Of a stretch of DNA of 64,000 nucleotides, positions 23,969 through 35,300 are shown piece by piece. A program made the position numbers and the translations under genes. How positions within the stretch are numbered: the first letter of the stretch is position 1; the number at the start of each line of letters is the position of its first letter. The stretch comes from Metellina segmentata (lineage: Eukaryota; Arthropoda; Arachnida; Araneae; Tetragnathidae): assembly GCA_947359465.1 (NCBI GenBank), contig OX375878.1:77110416-77174415 (forward strand), in the 5' to 3' direction. Below the pieces are notes generated by a model. That model worked only from the letters and a program-made list of their open reading frames with translations. It made no database searches and had not been told where the DNA came from.

Positions 23969-24140
23969 CTCGTTGCACCAGAGTAAAGTATGGCTTAGTT
24001 TGAAATTAAAGATCTTGTTAATATTTACTTATTTCCATACCATTAAAAGAATGTTATGAGTTTTCAATGACACGTTAATTTGTATTTTTATTATTTCTGT
24101 GTAAATTTTAATATTACTTTGCATAAATTGTTTTCAGATT

Positions 24141-24146
24141 AATAAA
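24141..24146 (+). terminator. CUTA poly(A) signal candidate
   Basis: AATAAA 173 nt after the stop codon; a second AATAAA lies near 24390. Which is used cannot be told from sequence. Confidence 0.5.
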
Positions 24147-24931
24147 TTCTTCATTAATATGAAAAAGCTACTAAATTTTGTAGATTGTCCATTAACAGTG
24201 TTTACAATGTCATTAGCCAACAATTCAATTGAACACTAAAATCTCTTCAAGTAGTAAAATCTCTTCAAGTAATCAAGTAGTTGCCTACAAAGTCTTGACA
24301 TAATTAATTACTTATGTAATGATAGCAATGTGTTAAGTATTAAGATTTAGTTTAATTCAATGCTACTTGAGGATGTAATTTAAGATAAAATAAATGCAGA
24401 CATTTGTTTTCACTTTTAAAATATTTTTATTTCATATAAAAGATATAAAAATCTTGGTTAACAGTTATATTACTTAATATTTTTTAACTATCCAATAAAT
24501 CATAGTTCACATTTACCTAAAAAAAATATATAATTAGTGCAAAAAAATCACATACTAAAATAAAAGGACATTTTCTGCTTTCTAAAGATTTCTACATACC
24601 TCACAGAAAATTAAAACATTTAACTTAAATTATCCAAACAAATTACATCAAACAATTATGCTTTTTCATGTTGAATGTTTGACATTTCACTCACAAAATA
24701 TAATGCAAACCACTTTCAACATGTTTCTCAAATTCCTAGACTTTTCCAGGGAGCATATGAATGGCTTATATCTAAGTACTTTAACCAAATTAATACCTCT
24801 GGGCAATCAAGTTTTACCACCTGATCTTTATTCTAGAAAAATACTGCTGTAAGTATAAAAATATATAGGTACTCTTATGTGTGGTATGTATAGAATACTA
24901 TCGTACAAACAATGGTGTGGGGAAAGGTGTC
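24147..24931. other. CUTA downstream region, nothing recognised
   Basis: AT-rich; an open stretch at 24658-24852 has no recognisable content. Confidence 0.4.
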
Positions 24932-26074
24932 ATACCTTGGGACAGTTGTACCTTGAAACAGTTTATATTCTGCTGACTCCTTTTGAGTAAATAGCAAAAT
25001 AACACTTTGTAGTTTACCATTTGCCACCATAGAACTTTCTCACAAAGATTGGCACTTCACAAGTGTTTTTTAAACAACTAATTAAAATATGTCTTAGTAA
25101 GTAAATATTTTGGATTTTTCAATTTTGATTCTTGTATTTTCACTGATTATAGTTACATTTTTTTAGGGTTGGTCAAGTTAGTTAAAAATTTGTTCTACTC
25201 AATGATTATACAATTTCAATGTAAACATAACCTCATACTACTTTCTGGACTGTTTTATTTGTAAAGGCAACCAGTTGTACCTCAGGACAAAATAAATGTT
25301 ATACCTTGGGACATCCTTAGATGCAATTTATTTTGTCCTTTGATACAACAGTCTGGGTTTACAAATACACTCAATACCCTGAAGTTATGCGATTGGTGGG
25401 ACTGACGGAAAATTTCATAAGTCAGGCATATAAATTTTATTTAATTGAGACCAAGGACTAACAAAAAAACTAGGTTAAAAGAAAAATATTTAATAAAATT
25501 TCAGTTCTTTTTATACGTATTAAAAATATGAATGTGCAGCGTAAAATTATTTTGATGTGAATAGCTTCATAAAATCTAACAAATTCATCTGACGACACAA
25601 TGCCTTCTTTTTTTTCACACAGAATTTCTTTGTAGCAAGCTAATATATTTTTTATTTATTGCTTTGTATCATTAATGCATTCTTCACTGGAGTCTGTTTT
25701 CTAAAATATTTTAAGCCCCTTTCATCTGCCCAGGCCGTCCCATTGGTTTTAAATAAGTTGTTGTTAGTAAGATAAAATGTTGAAACATATAATTTTCTAT
25801 AAATACGAAATTTAGTATGTGTGGAATTGATTTATTTTGTAGTCTACTTCAAACAGTAAAAGTAACATGTATCCCAAGTACAACACCACGCTGAACCTTG
25901 GGAAATTTGCATAGATTAAGAAAACAATTTATTAAACAGTTAGTGTTTGAGGTGCAAATAAATAAAAATGGCAAATTCTTTCAAAAGTAATGAATGTCAA
26001 TAGTTGATGGGGAAAAAACTGCAGCTACATTATAGCCTCGGGAAAAATATTTCTTTAAAACTGTCCCAAGCTAT
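24932..26074. mobile_element. Candidate TIR element, 1.14 kb, unclassified
   Basis: ATACCTTGGGACAGTT at the left is matched by the inverse AACTGTCCCAAGCTAT at the right. The word ccttggga recurs internally (near 25306 and 25898). No transposase motif and no clear target duplication; a Tc1/mariner or pogo relative would be a guess. Confidence 0.4.
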
Positions 26075-26693
26075 AACACATAGTTGTAATCGCAGTGTTC
26101 CAATATTTTATGGAAAATTTATACATTAAAAGATTTAAATATCTGCTAATGTGTAGATATTCCAATTAAAGTAATATTAAACAAAAGTACAAAAACTCAA
26201 ACCTTAAAATCAACAATTCTTTATCAATAAAAATATAAATAAGAAATACTTCATGTTTTACCTTTAAAATAAATAACTAAAGTAAAAGTAAGGAATGGGA
26301 CGACAAATTCAACATGCATAGAATTTGGAAATGTCAACCTTTATGAGACAAAGGAGTATTAATAGTAAAATGGAGGTTATTTTTCAGATTTTTAGCTGAT
26401 AACACACTTTTTTTTCCTCTTTAAAGAATTGCAAGTTTTCCAGGTCGCATGCAAATCTCTTAAAGCCATACAATAAAAATCATAAATTATGCTCTAAATT
26501 TGTTTAACTAGCTAATAATTTAGTTTTTCTGTGTTACACAAAAACATGGTTTAAAGCTTAACTGACTTTTAATTGGGATTTCATTAATTTTTATGTTTAA
26601 TATTGCAGGAAAGAAAATCACTGTTTTAAGAGCCTTTAGTTGTCAAACGGGCAATTAAATCAGAGAGAAATTTCTCCCCACTTTAGAGATGCG

Positions 26694-29600
26694 CGATCCA
26701 CTCCTGAACCGACTCTAAAGAGCTAGCTCCCTTTACCGAACAGAGCGAATGCTGACTGGGAAAAACGAGCGGTTGCTCACTGACTCACTTCTGAAACCCC
26801 CACTCCACTTTCCTATTCGAACTGAATAGAACTTCTACTCTCTCCTTTCGAATCTCAGAACTCATTCGTTCTTTTGCTCACTAACTCTAGCTTTCCTGCT
26901 CACTTCATTGTTTGTTCAATTGATTCTTAGTTTGGTTAGTAGATTCATTTTTTTTATCTCGACTCGATACTCTCTCTCTTCGAGTTCAGCTCATCAGGAA
27001 GTTATACATAATACTGTAGGTATGTATATTACATTATTTATATATAAGTGCATAATAATATATCAGTAAAGAATACATTCATACATTTTTTACTTATTTG
27101 AGTTTTGAATATCTATGCATTATCATAAATGTTATTTTATTTAATTTTAGTTTCAAAAGGCATTTTAAGGGGTGGGGTCATATTATGCTTTTTAACACTA
27201 ATTAAAACTAGTCTTTTAGTTTAAAGTTATTACTATTATATATTATTAACTTAGCATTAATATATCACATTGAGATATCATTTCAATAGAGTCACACAAA
27301 ATTAAATCAAAAGCAATTTGTTTTTATTGCATTGTCATCACTAACAAGGCATTTTGAAAATATTTTATTAAAAGACAGGGAAGCGACTTGAATTTGGAAA
27401 ATTTTTGACACAACGAATATTTGAGGATGTTGTTTACCTATATCTTAAAATAAGTATTTAAATAAATTATTAATATTTTTATTTGGTTTTAAAATATCAT
27501 TTAAAAATTATCAGAAAGTCTCATTTGGTCCCCAAGTGGTTTCAGCCCAAGACATTCTAGGTGTTTTCTGGAAAAGGGTATCGTTAAATTTTAAAACACG
27601 GACAGGATTGAAGGTTCCCCACAAACATTTCCCATACATATTTTGACTTTCTCGAGAGCTTTTTAATTTCTTCTGAATTTTGTTCCCTGTTGGTATGTAA
27701 AAGGAAATTATCAAACTTAGTTTGCAGATTCTTTTCATTTTACTTGCAATCTATCTCTCAATGGCAGATATTTAATTTTCCATCTAATGTAATTTTTCAA
27801 TATTGCAGATTAAAATGTCATTCCCATAGCCTAGAAGAGTTACAAGCGATATTTGGTGTCATTTCACCAAACTAGACAAAAAAGGAAAATTCCAGTATTG
27901 TCAGCAGTTGATTTCCTGCAGTAATGGGTCATCTTTACACCTGAAAAGGCACCTTAAGTCAAAGCACCCAAAAGCAGAACAGGAAGTCAGTCAAGGTCTC
28001 CCTCAACTGGTGATGATTCTTCCAGAGAAATTAAAGAAATCCTTGCCCTCAAGTCTTCCAAATCATCTACTTTTACTCACACCTCGGTTGAAGCTGTCTG
28101 CCCTAGAACATCAGGAAGTGACACGGCATCCAGCCCATGTCCACCTAAACCCAGTTTTCTTGTGCGGCACCATCACCAACTGCTTTGCATTGCCAACAAC
28201 CAATCAGTAAATTCTTTTATGTCATAAAGCCAATCCCATTAAATAAAAGTATAGCATTAGACACACAACTTTTAAAAATATTTGTAAGGAATATCACCCA
28301 TTTTCGATAGTTGAAGATCCAGAGTTTAAAAATTTGTAAATATGCTTTGTCCAATTTACCAAGTAGAAAAAGGTTATAAAATTATTTATTACCCAGACTA
28401 CACAAAGAGTTGTTCAATAAAATGCTAAACGATTTGACTGGTGCTAAGGCAGTTTGCCTTACCTCAGACAAGCATCAATAATTTTAGTTTTTATGCTCTC
28501 GCAGCATATTTTAGATAGTAAAACGCAATTAAAATCATACCTATTAGAATGCTCCCAATTCGAAAAAAGGTTTCAATATTTCAGCTTGGAATAGTGGTAA
28601 ACGCTGTTATATCATTAATTATAAAATCACTGCAATAATCACTGACAATGCTTCAAATATGAGGTCAGCTTCCATGCTTATAAATTTTGGACATCTTCCA
28701 GGCTTTGCATATTCTCTAAATCTTGTTTACAATTTTATTTAAATAAAGAACCAATTATTTCTTGCCTTGCCATATTAGGTTCACATTAATTCAATTTGAA
28801 TATAAATGATAGACTGTGAGATATTTACACGATATTTAAAAAAATTTCGACGAGGTAACTAAAAAGGTGTCTCCAAAAAAAAGCACTCCGCTATTGAAAA
28901 TGGGGATCTTATTGAGATTAATAGCATATCAACTAAGAGCTTTCAAAGAGAAAAATAAAGATAGCTCTAATGAAATAAATGTGCTGGTTAACGAATTGCT
29001 TAAAGGATCGACAGAGCGGTTTGAGGGAACAAATTAATCACACAAGCAACTTTTTTGGATCCTTGATTCAAAAGACAAGGTTTTGCCAATGATTCTAAGT
29101 ACAGGCAATGTTATAATAGCGTAATGTCACAAATGAAAGCATGGGTTGATTCCACAGAATACCCAACTCCCCAACCAGGTACCACTATATCAAACGGAAA
29201 GCAACGAATCAATAAATCAGCTTCAAGGAAGGCATGAAACAAGATTTGCAGTGATCAGCGAAGATTGTGTATCCAGGCTATTTCCGTGCCCTGCGAAAAG
29301 CAAGCCAAATATGCACAGAAAAAAATGAAACTGGCTCACTTCAAATAAAATAACTCGCATTTTATTTTTTGAATATTGATCAATTTTAATTAGCCAAACT
29401 TGAAACACAAAACTAGAACATAAGTTTAACTTGATTGTAGTTTTAGTTTATTGTACTTTTGTTTAAAATAAAATTTGAATTTAAAAAATGAGTTATTTTA
29501 TTATTTTCCCAACTTGGGGGATGGAATTTTCCTCCCCTAGAATTTTGTCGATATTTTTTTATTTAGGTGCAAATGAATTTTTAAAACTATAGCTGAAAGA

Positions 29601-30308
29601 ATGTAACAAAATTTTTTTAATCTTTTACTTTGTGTTCAAAAGAGGATAAGTTGGGTAAAAATATAGACATATTTATTACTACTGTAATCTCAACAAGTTC
29701 ATGATGGGAATTTAAAAAGTAGAAGGGTCCTTGTAGTAATTTATTCTTTTATTTCTTTTCAAAAATATATATACGTAAAAACGTGTAATCTTTTGTTCAA
29801 AAATTATAAAGCAAAATTCACTGGAAAAACAAGTTAAAATTAATGTAAACAAGGTAAGATCTTAAGGTAAGGTTCAGTGGTATATATTACAGTAAAAAAT
29901 CTCTGGACCTTGACTATTTCGTATTATTTGCAGGTTTTTATTTTTTCCCTTCCAAAAAATCTTAATCTACCCCCTATGCAAATTTGTCCGTGCTGGAATA
30001 ATGGAGATGGGAATAATTTTTTTAATACAATACAACAAATTTTACTTTCAATCTTCTAATTTTTCTGAGTGGCAATTACTCTGAACTTGTCCATTATTTT
30101 GCACTGTTTCATCAATTTGATCCAGGTTGAACACCTTGTTCTTTAAAAATTGTCGGAAGGATGAAAAGGCAGAGAAAGATAGAAAAAGTGAGAGAAAAAA
30201 ACGCTGGTTAGCAAAACATCAGGATTTGGAACTTTGTACTGTATATATATCTTGAGATACATTATATATCTTGAAGGAGAGGTGAGTGAGCGGTTTGGCC
30301 CATCTCTA
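26694..30308 (+). pseudogene. BED-finger hAT transposon, full-length but decayed
   Basis: The termini are TAGAGATGCGCG (26694) and the inverse ending GCCCATCTCTA (30308). The flanking octamers CCCCACTT and CTCCACTC match at 6 of 8 positions, as for a hAT duplication. Near 27855-27970 the + strand encodes a BED zinc finger: IWCHFTKLDKKGKFQYCQQL then SSLHLKRHLKSKHP (W, two C, two H). Further on come NKSIALDTQLLKIFVR, LLPRLHKELFNKML and DLTGAKAVCLTSD near 28230-28480, the front of a hAT core. Frames are broken throughout. A Tigger-derived element is nested near its right end. Confidence 0.82.
29985..30241. mobile_element. Tigger-like MITE copy, left end eroded
   Basis: Shares its body and right terminus (ACTTTGTACTG) with the elements at 43710-44085 and 60975-61232. 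The left terminus is no longer recognisable. It is inserted in the BED-finger hAT. Confidence 0.65.
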
Positions 30309-30441
30309 CTCCACTCACATCAAACAAAAGATCCATTCAGAATTTGCTTTATTTCTAAGGAAAGAACCACATTTTTATATGCTTTTAGTAAAAAGTAATT
30401 TATTAAAATTGCAGAACTCTTTTTCAAATTTGGAGCACTAG

Positions 30442-31255
30442 TCTACTATTATAAAAGGAAGTGTTTGTCTGTCTGTTTGTCGCAAAATCCTAACGATTTT
30501 ATGGCACTTACAGCATTGAGATTTGGCACACAGGTAGTCCGAATTTTTGGGCCGCGGCAAATTTTAAAATTCAATCTAGAATATTTTTAAATGTATTTAA
30601 TCATTATTGAATGCTACAACATAGAAGAGATCACATATTCTTAATTTATTGCTTTCATTTCCATTTTGATCTGGGGAATAATTTTTCAACCAGACGATTT
30701 AAAAAAAAAAAAAACAATCTCTTAACTGGAGTCAATTAGTTCTTTTTCTATATCCTAGACCGTTAAAGATACAGTAAAAATTTTACATTAGATCATTATC
30801 TAAAAATATGATTTGTTTATATAAATAACTTTTAAATTTAATATATCTTTTATATTTTCGCACGAGACTGTGACGTCATCATAACTTTCCTTTCCAAAAA
30901 TAAATAAATTGCATATTGTGCCGTTTGCGTTAAAAAAAATTACATTTCCTGTCCCATTTTCGCGAAGGAGAGCAAGAAATAAAAAATCTATTGACTGGGA
31001 TTGTTAAGCTTTTTTTCGTAAAATCAGAATTACTAAAGATAGATTGAAAATTTCAGCGGATTTGAAATCTGCGAAAAATTTTACTTTCAAATGATACCTA
31101 CAAATATGATTTTCTTCAAATAAATAATTTTTAAATTGAATATATCTTCACTGGATTTGAAATCTGAGGAAAATTTTACACCAGATTAATACCTTACATC
31201 ACAGCGTTGCCTGTGTTCGCAAACCAACACCATGGGCTAGCCACGCAGTGGCTAG
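30442..31255 (+). mobile_element. Non-autonomous Helitron, second family
   Basis: Starts TCTACTATTATAAAAGG and ends CTAG (31252-31255) followed by T. The end is a perfect 8-bp hairpin CTAGCCAC-gca-GTGGCTAG at 31237-31255. The interior (ggatttgaaatctgcg and neighbours) recurs at 44962-45351 (inverse), 47240-47310, 51780-51900 and 63640-63820. No coding. Confidence 0.82.
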
Positions 31256-32189
31256 TGTTATAAATATTAATAGAATCTGGCAACGCATCCTAGAAGAACC
31301 GAAAGCATGCACTGGAAGAATGCCTGAATGTGCACTTGTATATGCCAACCAGATCGTTTTTAATAAATGTGTTCTTTCTAAGCCGCTTCCTTCCAGTCCT
31401 GTACACAACTAGGTACATACAGTACAAAAGAAATATTATAAAATAATGGATATGGAGAATTGCCATCATTTAAAGTTGAAAATTGCCACCTCTACTATTT
31501 TAACATTGAATGACTGACTGTACTATCTCTTCAAATGGGAAACAGGAAAAGTCCTTTGATAAAATCAAGGCATAATTTAAAATTTAAATAAAGTTTGACC
31601 TGCACAGTAAAATTATGATGCATTGTGCTTTAATTCTGTATAACTCAGTTCAGTTTAGCTGTATTTCCCACACAAATAAATCAAGAATTTTAATGAGTTG
31701 CTCATAAAATAATTACGAAGATTACATGATTATTCTTACATTCTGCAAGGTACCAATACGTGTAGTAAACTATTTGATGTTTTAGAGAATATGAAACTGA
31801 AAATTTGTGTGAAAAGAAATGAAACCTTAAAGTGATAAGTTGATTCACTAGAAAAATATTTACAAATTTATTGCAATAATCAAAAAATGACAAATTATAT
31901 CAAAAACTGGGTGAAATGTTGCAGACCTATTTAAGTTTACTAACCTACTAAACACAAATATTAAAATAGTCACAGTTATGAAGTATTAATCTGTAAAAAT
32001 GGATAGTACCAAAAAATATACAGAATACTATAAAAAATTTACACAAGGTATAAATAAGCATGTAAATTTTATAATTTAAGAAGCCTTGTCTTATCAAATG
32101 TTTTACACTCCCTAAAATAGGGAATTTCAACTCAATGAATGATTGATTATACAATATTATATCCTCTTAAAAATTTATATAAAAATAAT
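31256..32189. other. KNL2 3' flank
   Basis: AT-rich. On the - strand an AATAAA (complement of 31867-31872) lies about 320 nt after the KNL2 stop and is a candidate poly(A) signal. Nothing else is seen. Confidence 0.4.
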
Positions 32190-32369
32190 TTAATCAGAGG
32201 CTTCACTAAAATAAGCATCTTCTTCCTCACTTTCTTGAATCAAATTTTCAATGTCTTTTTTTGCAGTAACCACATTTTTCAAAACTTCTGAGTAGTCTAA
32301 TTTCTTTTTCTCTGGTAAATCTGTTTTACTTTTAGATGTTCCAGTCATGTTCACAGAACTCTGCTCTGC
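32190..32369 (-). CDS. MIS18BP1: KNL2 last exon, stop codon
   Basis: After acceptor caacttatag it encodes AEQSSVNMTGTSKSKTDL through KKLDYSEVLKNVVTAKKDI to an acidic end SEEEDAYFSEASD and TAA. The final AYFSEASD resembles the YYFSNSDSA end of vertebrate MIS18BP1. Confidence 0.8.
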   Translation of the reverse strand, partial: AEQSSVNMTGTSKSKTDLPEKKKLDYSEVLKNVVTAKKDIENLIQESEEEDAYFSEASD

Positions 32370-35300
32370 CTATAAGTTGAAAACAATGATATTCATGTCT
32401 AAGTACAATTTTTGCAAAGCAAAAGAGGGGAGAGTAAACTAATAACTAGGGCAACTTTTTTGTTGCAGTAAAAATGGGAAAAGTTGCATTTATGGAATTA
32501 AAGTTGCATTTATTTTTGATGCACTAAATTCTAAAATAAATGATTCGTAAAAAATGAAAAATCCAATATATATTGACATATTTAGTCGTGTACAGCAGTA
32601 TTATAATACATTCTCAAATACAGAACGTTGAATGGCCGATCCTCGGCCAGTAATTTCTTTAACATTGAAAAACTGTGCCAACCGCAGTCGTAATGTGCTG
32701 GTATCGGATAGCAGAAACGCAAAATCCTTTTGCTCAACATTCAGAGATTTTAAAACGTCATCTACAAGGCGAACAACATATTGATGATCGACACTCGCCT
32801 CGCAAACTCTGTAGTCGATTACGCAAGTTTCTTACGGATTATCAAGAGTGCCAACCAATGTCTTAAAAGTATTTGCCATTTATTTCACTTTCGTCTGTTA
32901 GGACGAACACCTTTTTTCATGAACTTCTTGTTTGATCCGCAATACTTTGGCGTTCGCAAGATCAGACACACATGATCGAAGGGTTGGTGCAAAAAGTGAA
33001 ATAGTAATTTAAAATTAATCAATTTTAAGCTATATTTTAAAAAGTGGTAAGTAGTTGCAGTTATGCAAAAAGTTGCATTTGTTGCAAAAAGTTGCCCTAC
33101 TAATAACATTCAAACATTAACAACTCAAGATCATAATATCCTAACACTCGGAGAAATGTAGAAAGTTGGTGTTTTAAAATTAGCTTGCAGCAAATCCTAT
33201 TGTGGAACTACTATATAACAGTAATCCCTCATTAGATTACACATTAACATACATAGCTTTTTACTTGTTTCCCTGTGAATCGTTAGTTTGTGGAAGCAGA
33301 GGAATTTTCCAACAGTCTAACCGAAATTTGGTCGCTGAAAGTTACTTCAACCACCTTTTTTCACTAAATGTTGACAAACTATTGAAATCTCTTGGAGATC
33401 AAAGCACCAACATACTTTTATCGTCAAGTGAATTGAGCTTATCGGATTCCAAAAAGAACCTCTCATCAAAATGGCTCTTAAGATCATCCCGACAGCTTGG
33501 GAACAGAAGTGTTGCATTGTTGCCAAGGGTGCAAGTAAAGGCTATACCTACTGAAGAGACTGTCCGAGCATGCGCTGATTGATAGCAGTCGGTCATGTGA
33601 CCCTGCCGAGAAGTGAGTCGCAGTAGAACTTTTGTAGCTTCTAACGGAACAACATGTATGAGACTTGGCTCTCTAGCGGGACATATTCCCCATTTTAACA
33701 TATCTATTGTAAATATTATATAGTACTTGTTCATACGTGTTTGAAATAAAACATAAGAAACAAGTTGGACCGTCACTCTATCAGAACTTCACAGTTCCAA
33801 ACAGAGACCATGTGTGCCATCAGCAGCAGAGTTCAACTGATCTAGTGCCATAGAGGAAATGGAACTTTTCCTCCGGTTTTTTTTTTCAGTTCTATATACT
33901 TCATACAAAAAGACCTACGACCGTATTCACAAGTCTCAAGTTAACTAGAGGATCAGTTGATCCACGGGTAAGAGTTAACTCGAGGATTATCAAGAACGGT
34001 ATTCTCAAATGGCGTGTTAAGTAATCCGGGGATTAAAATGAGACGCTCGCTGTAATTGGCTACTACTGTCTCCTCATGATCACATGGTATTGGTTACGAC
34101 GCCCGAATCTGCATTCATACTGATCAAGCACGTACTTCACTGTAGAATTGATTCCAAATTGTGAATAAATAGGACTCATACAGCATTTTAATATGGGTTT
34201 GGGAAAAGAAATGCAAAGATATTTAATTTCAAATTGGATTTTAATAGAAACCAAATTTTGCAAGAAAGAATTGTACGCAATGTCTTGACAGATGTAAGAA
34301 ACCGATTATCTTTGTACTTGTCAGTATGGGTGTATGTTGGTGGTGTGAAAAGTAACTTGCACTGTCAATTTTCTTTCATTTGTAATAAATCAACAGAATA
34401 ATTTTTTTTTTTACGACGAATTTGTATCTGCCATGGTCGTATTCTACCGTTCGCTCTCTCCGGCTTAGTGGACAGAGGTACAGCCATCTATCTTTTCGCC
34501 AAGCTGCTTATTTAAGATTACGCAGCTACCTTTATTTTCTTTTGAATTACAATAAAATTATGTTTTAAATTTTCCATTTAAGCAATATTATGATGAGGAC
34601 ATGAGCTATGTAGTAGGTGCTCCGTAATGATACGTCCAATCCATTTGTCGCAAGAATACTGTACTTTAGCACAGAATGAAATGTGTCATCCATTTTGTTT
34701 TGCTGAATTTCCTTCACAAAAAGGTAGTACTGCGCATGGGTAACTCTTACTCACGAATTAACTCGCCGATTTCGGGGGATCAAAATGTAACACCGAACCG
34801 GCAGTTTAAACCACGGATCAGGACTTGTGAAATACGATTTTTTCAATAACTCGCAGATTATCGTTGATCCTCGAGTTAACTCGTACTTGTAAATACGGCC
34901 GCTAGTGTCTCTGTAATTTTGCAAATACAAGAAGGATGAGTTGAAACTTGATGGTTGGTTCGCTTGGGTTTTGTCATATTTGACCAGGCAGTGCAAAACA
35001 CAAGACAGACAATGTCAAGTAAAGGACATGCACTAAGAAACGTTTTACTGACACCCAGGGTAAATAACAGGAATCAAACCTCTACCAGCTGCAACTAGCA
35101 GTTGGTAAACTCACTGAGCCATGGTGGCCCTGTGGATCAGATGGAATTTGTTTTCAAAATATTTACTATATTTAATAATTTTAAGACTTTAAAATTACCA
35201 ATTATTTAACTTGCAGTCTTAATTACAATAAAACCCATAATTTAATGTATAATTAAGTTGTTTTATTTCCACAATAAAAAAAGGTTCTTCGTTCCTCACT

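Noticed and set aside
33202..33776. A gene from overlapping open frames on both strands
   Set aside because: No recognisable motif in either frame and both end in repeat-like sequence.
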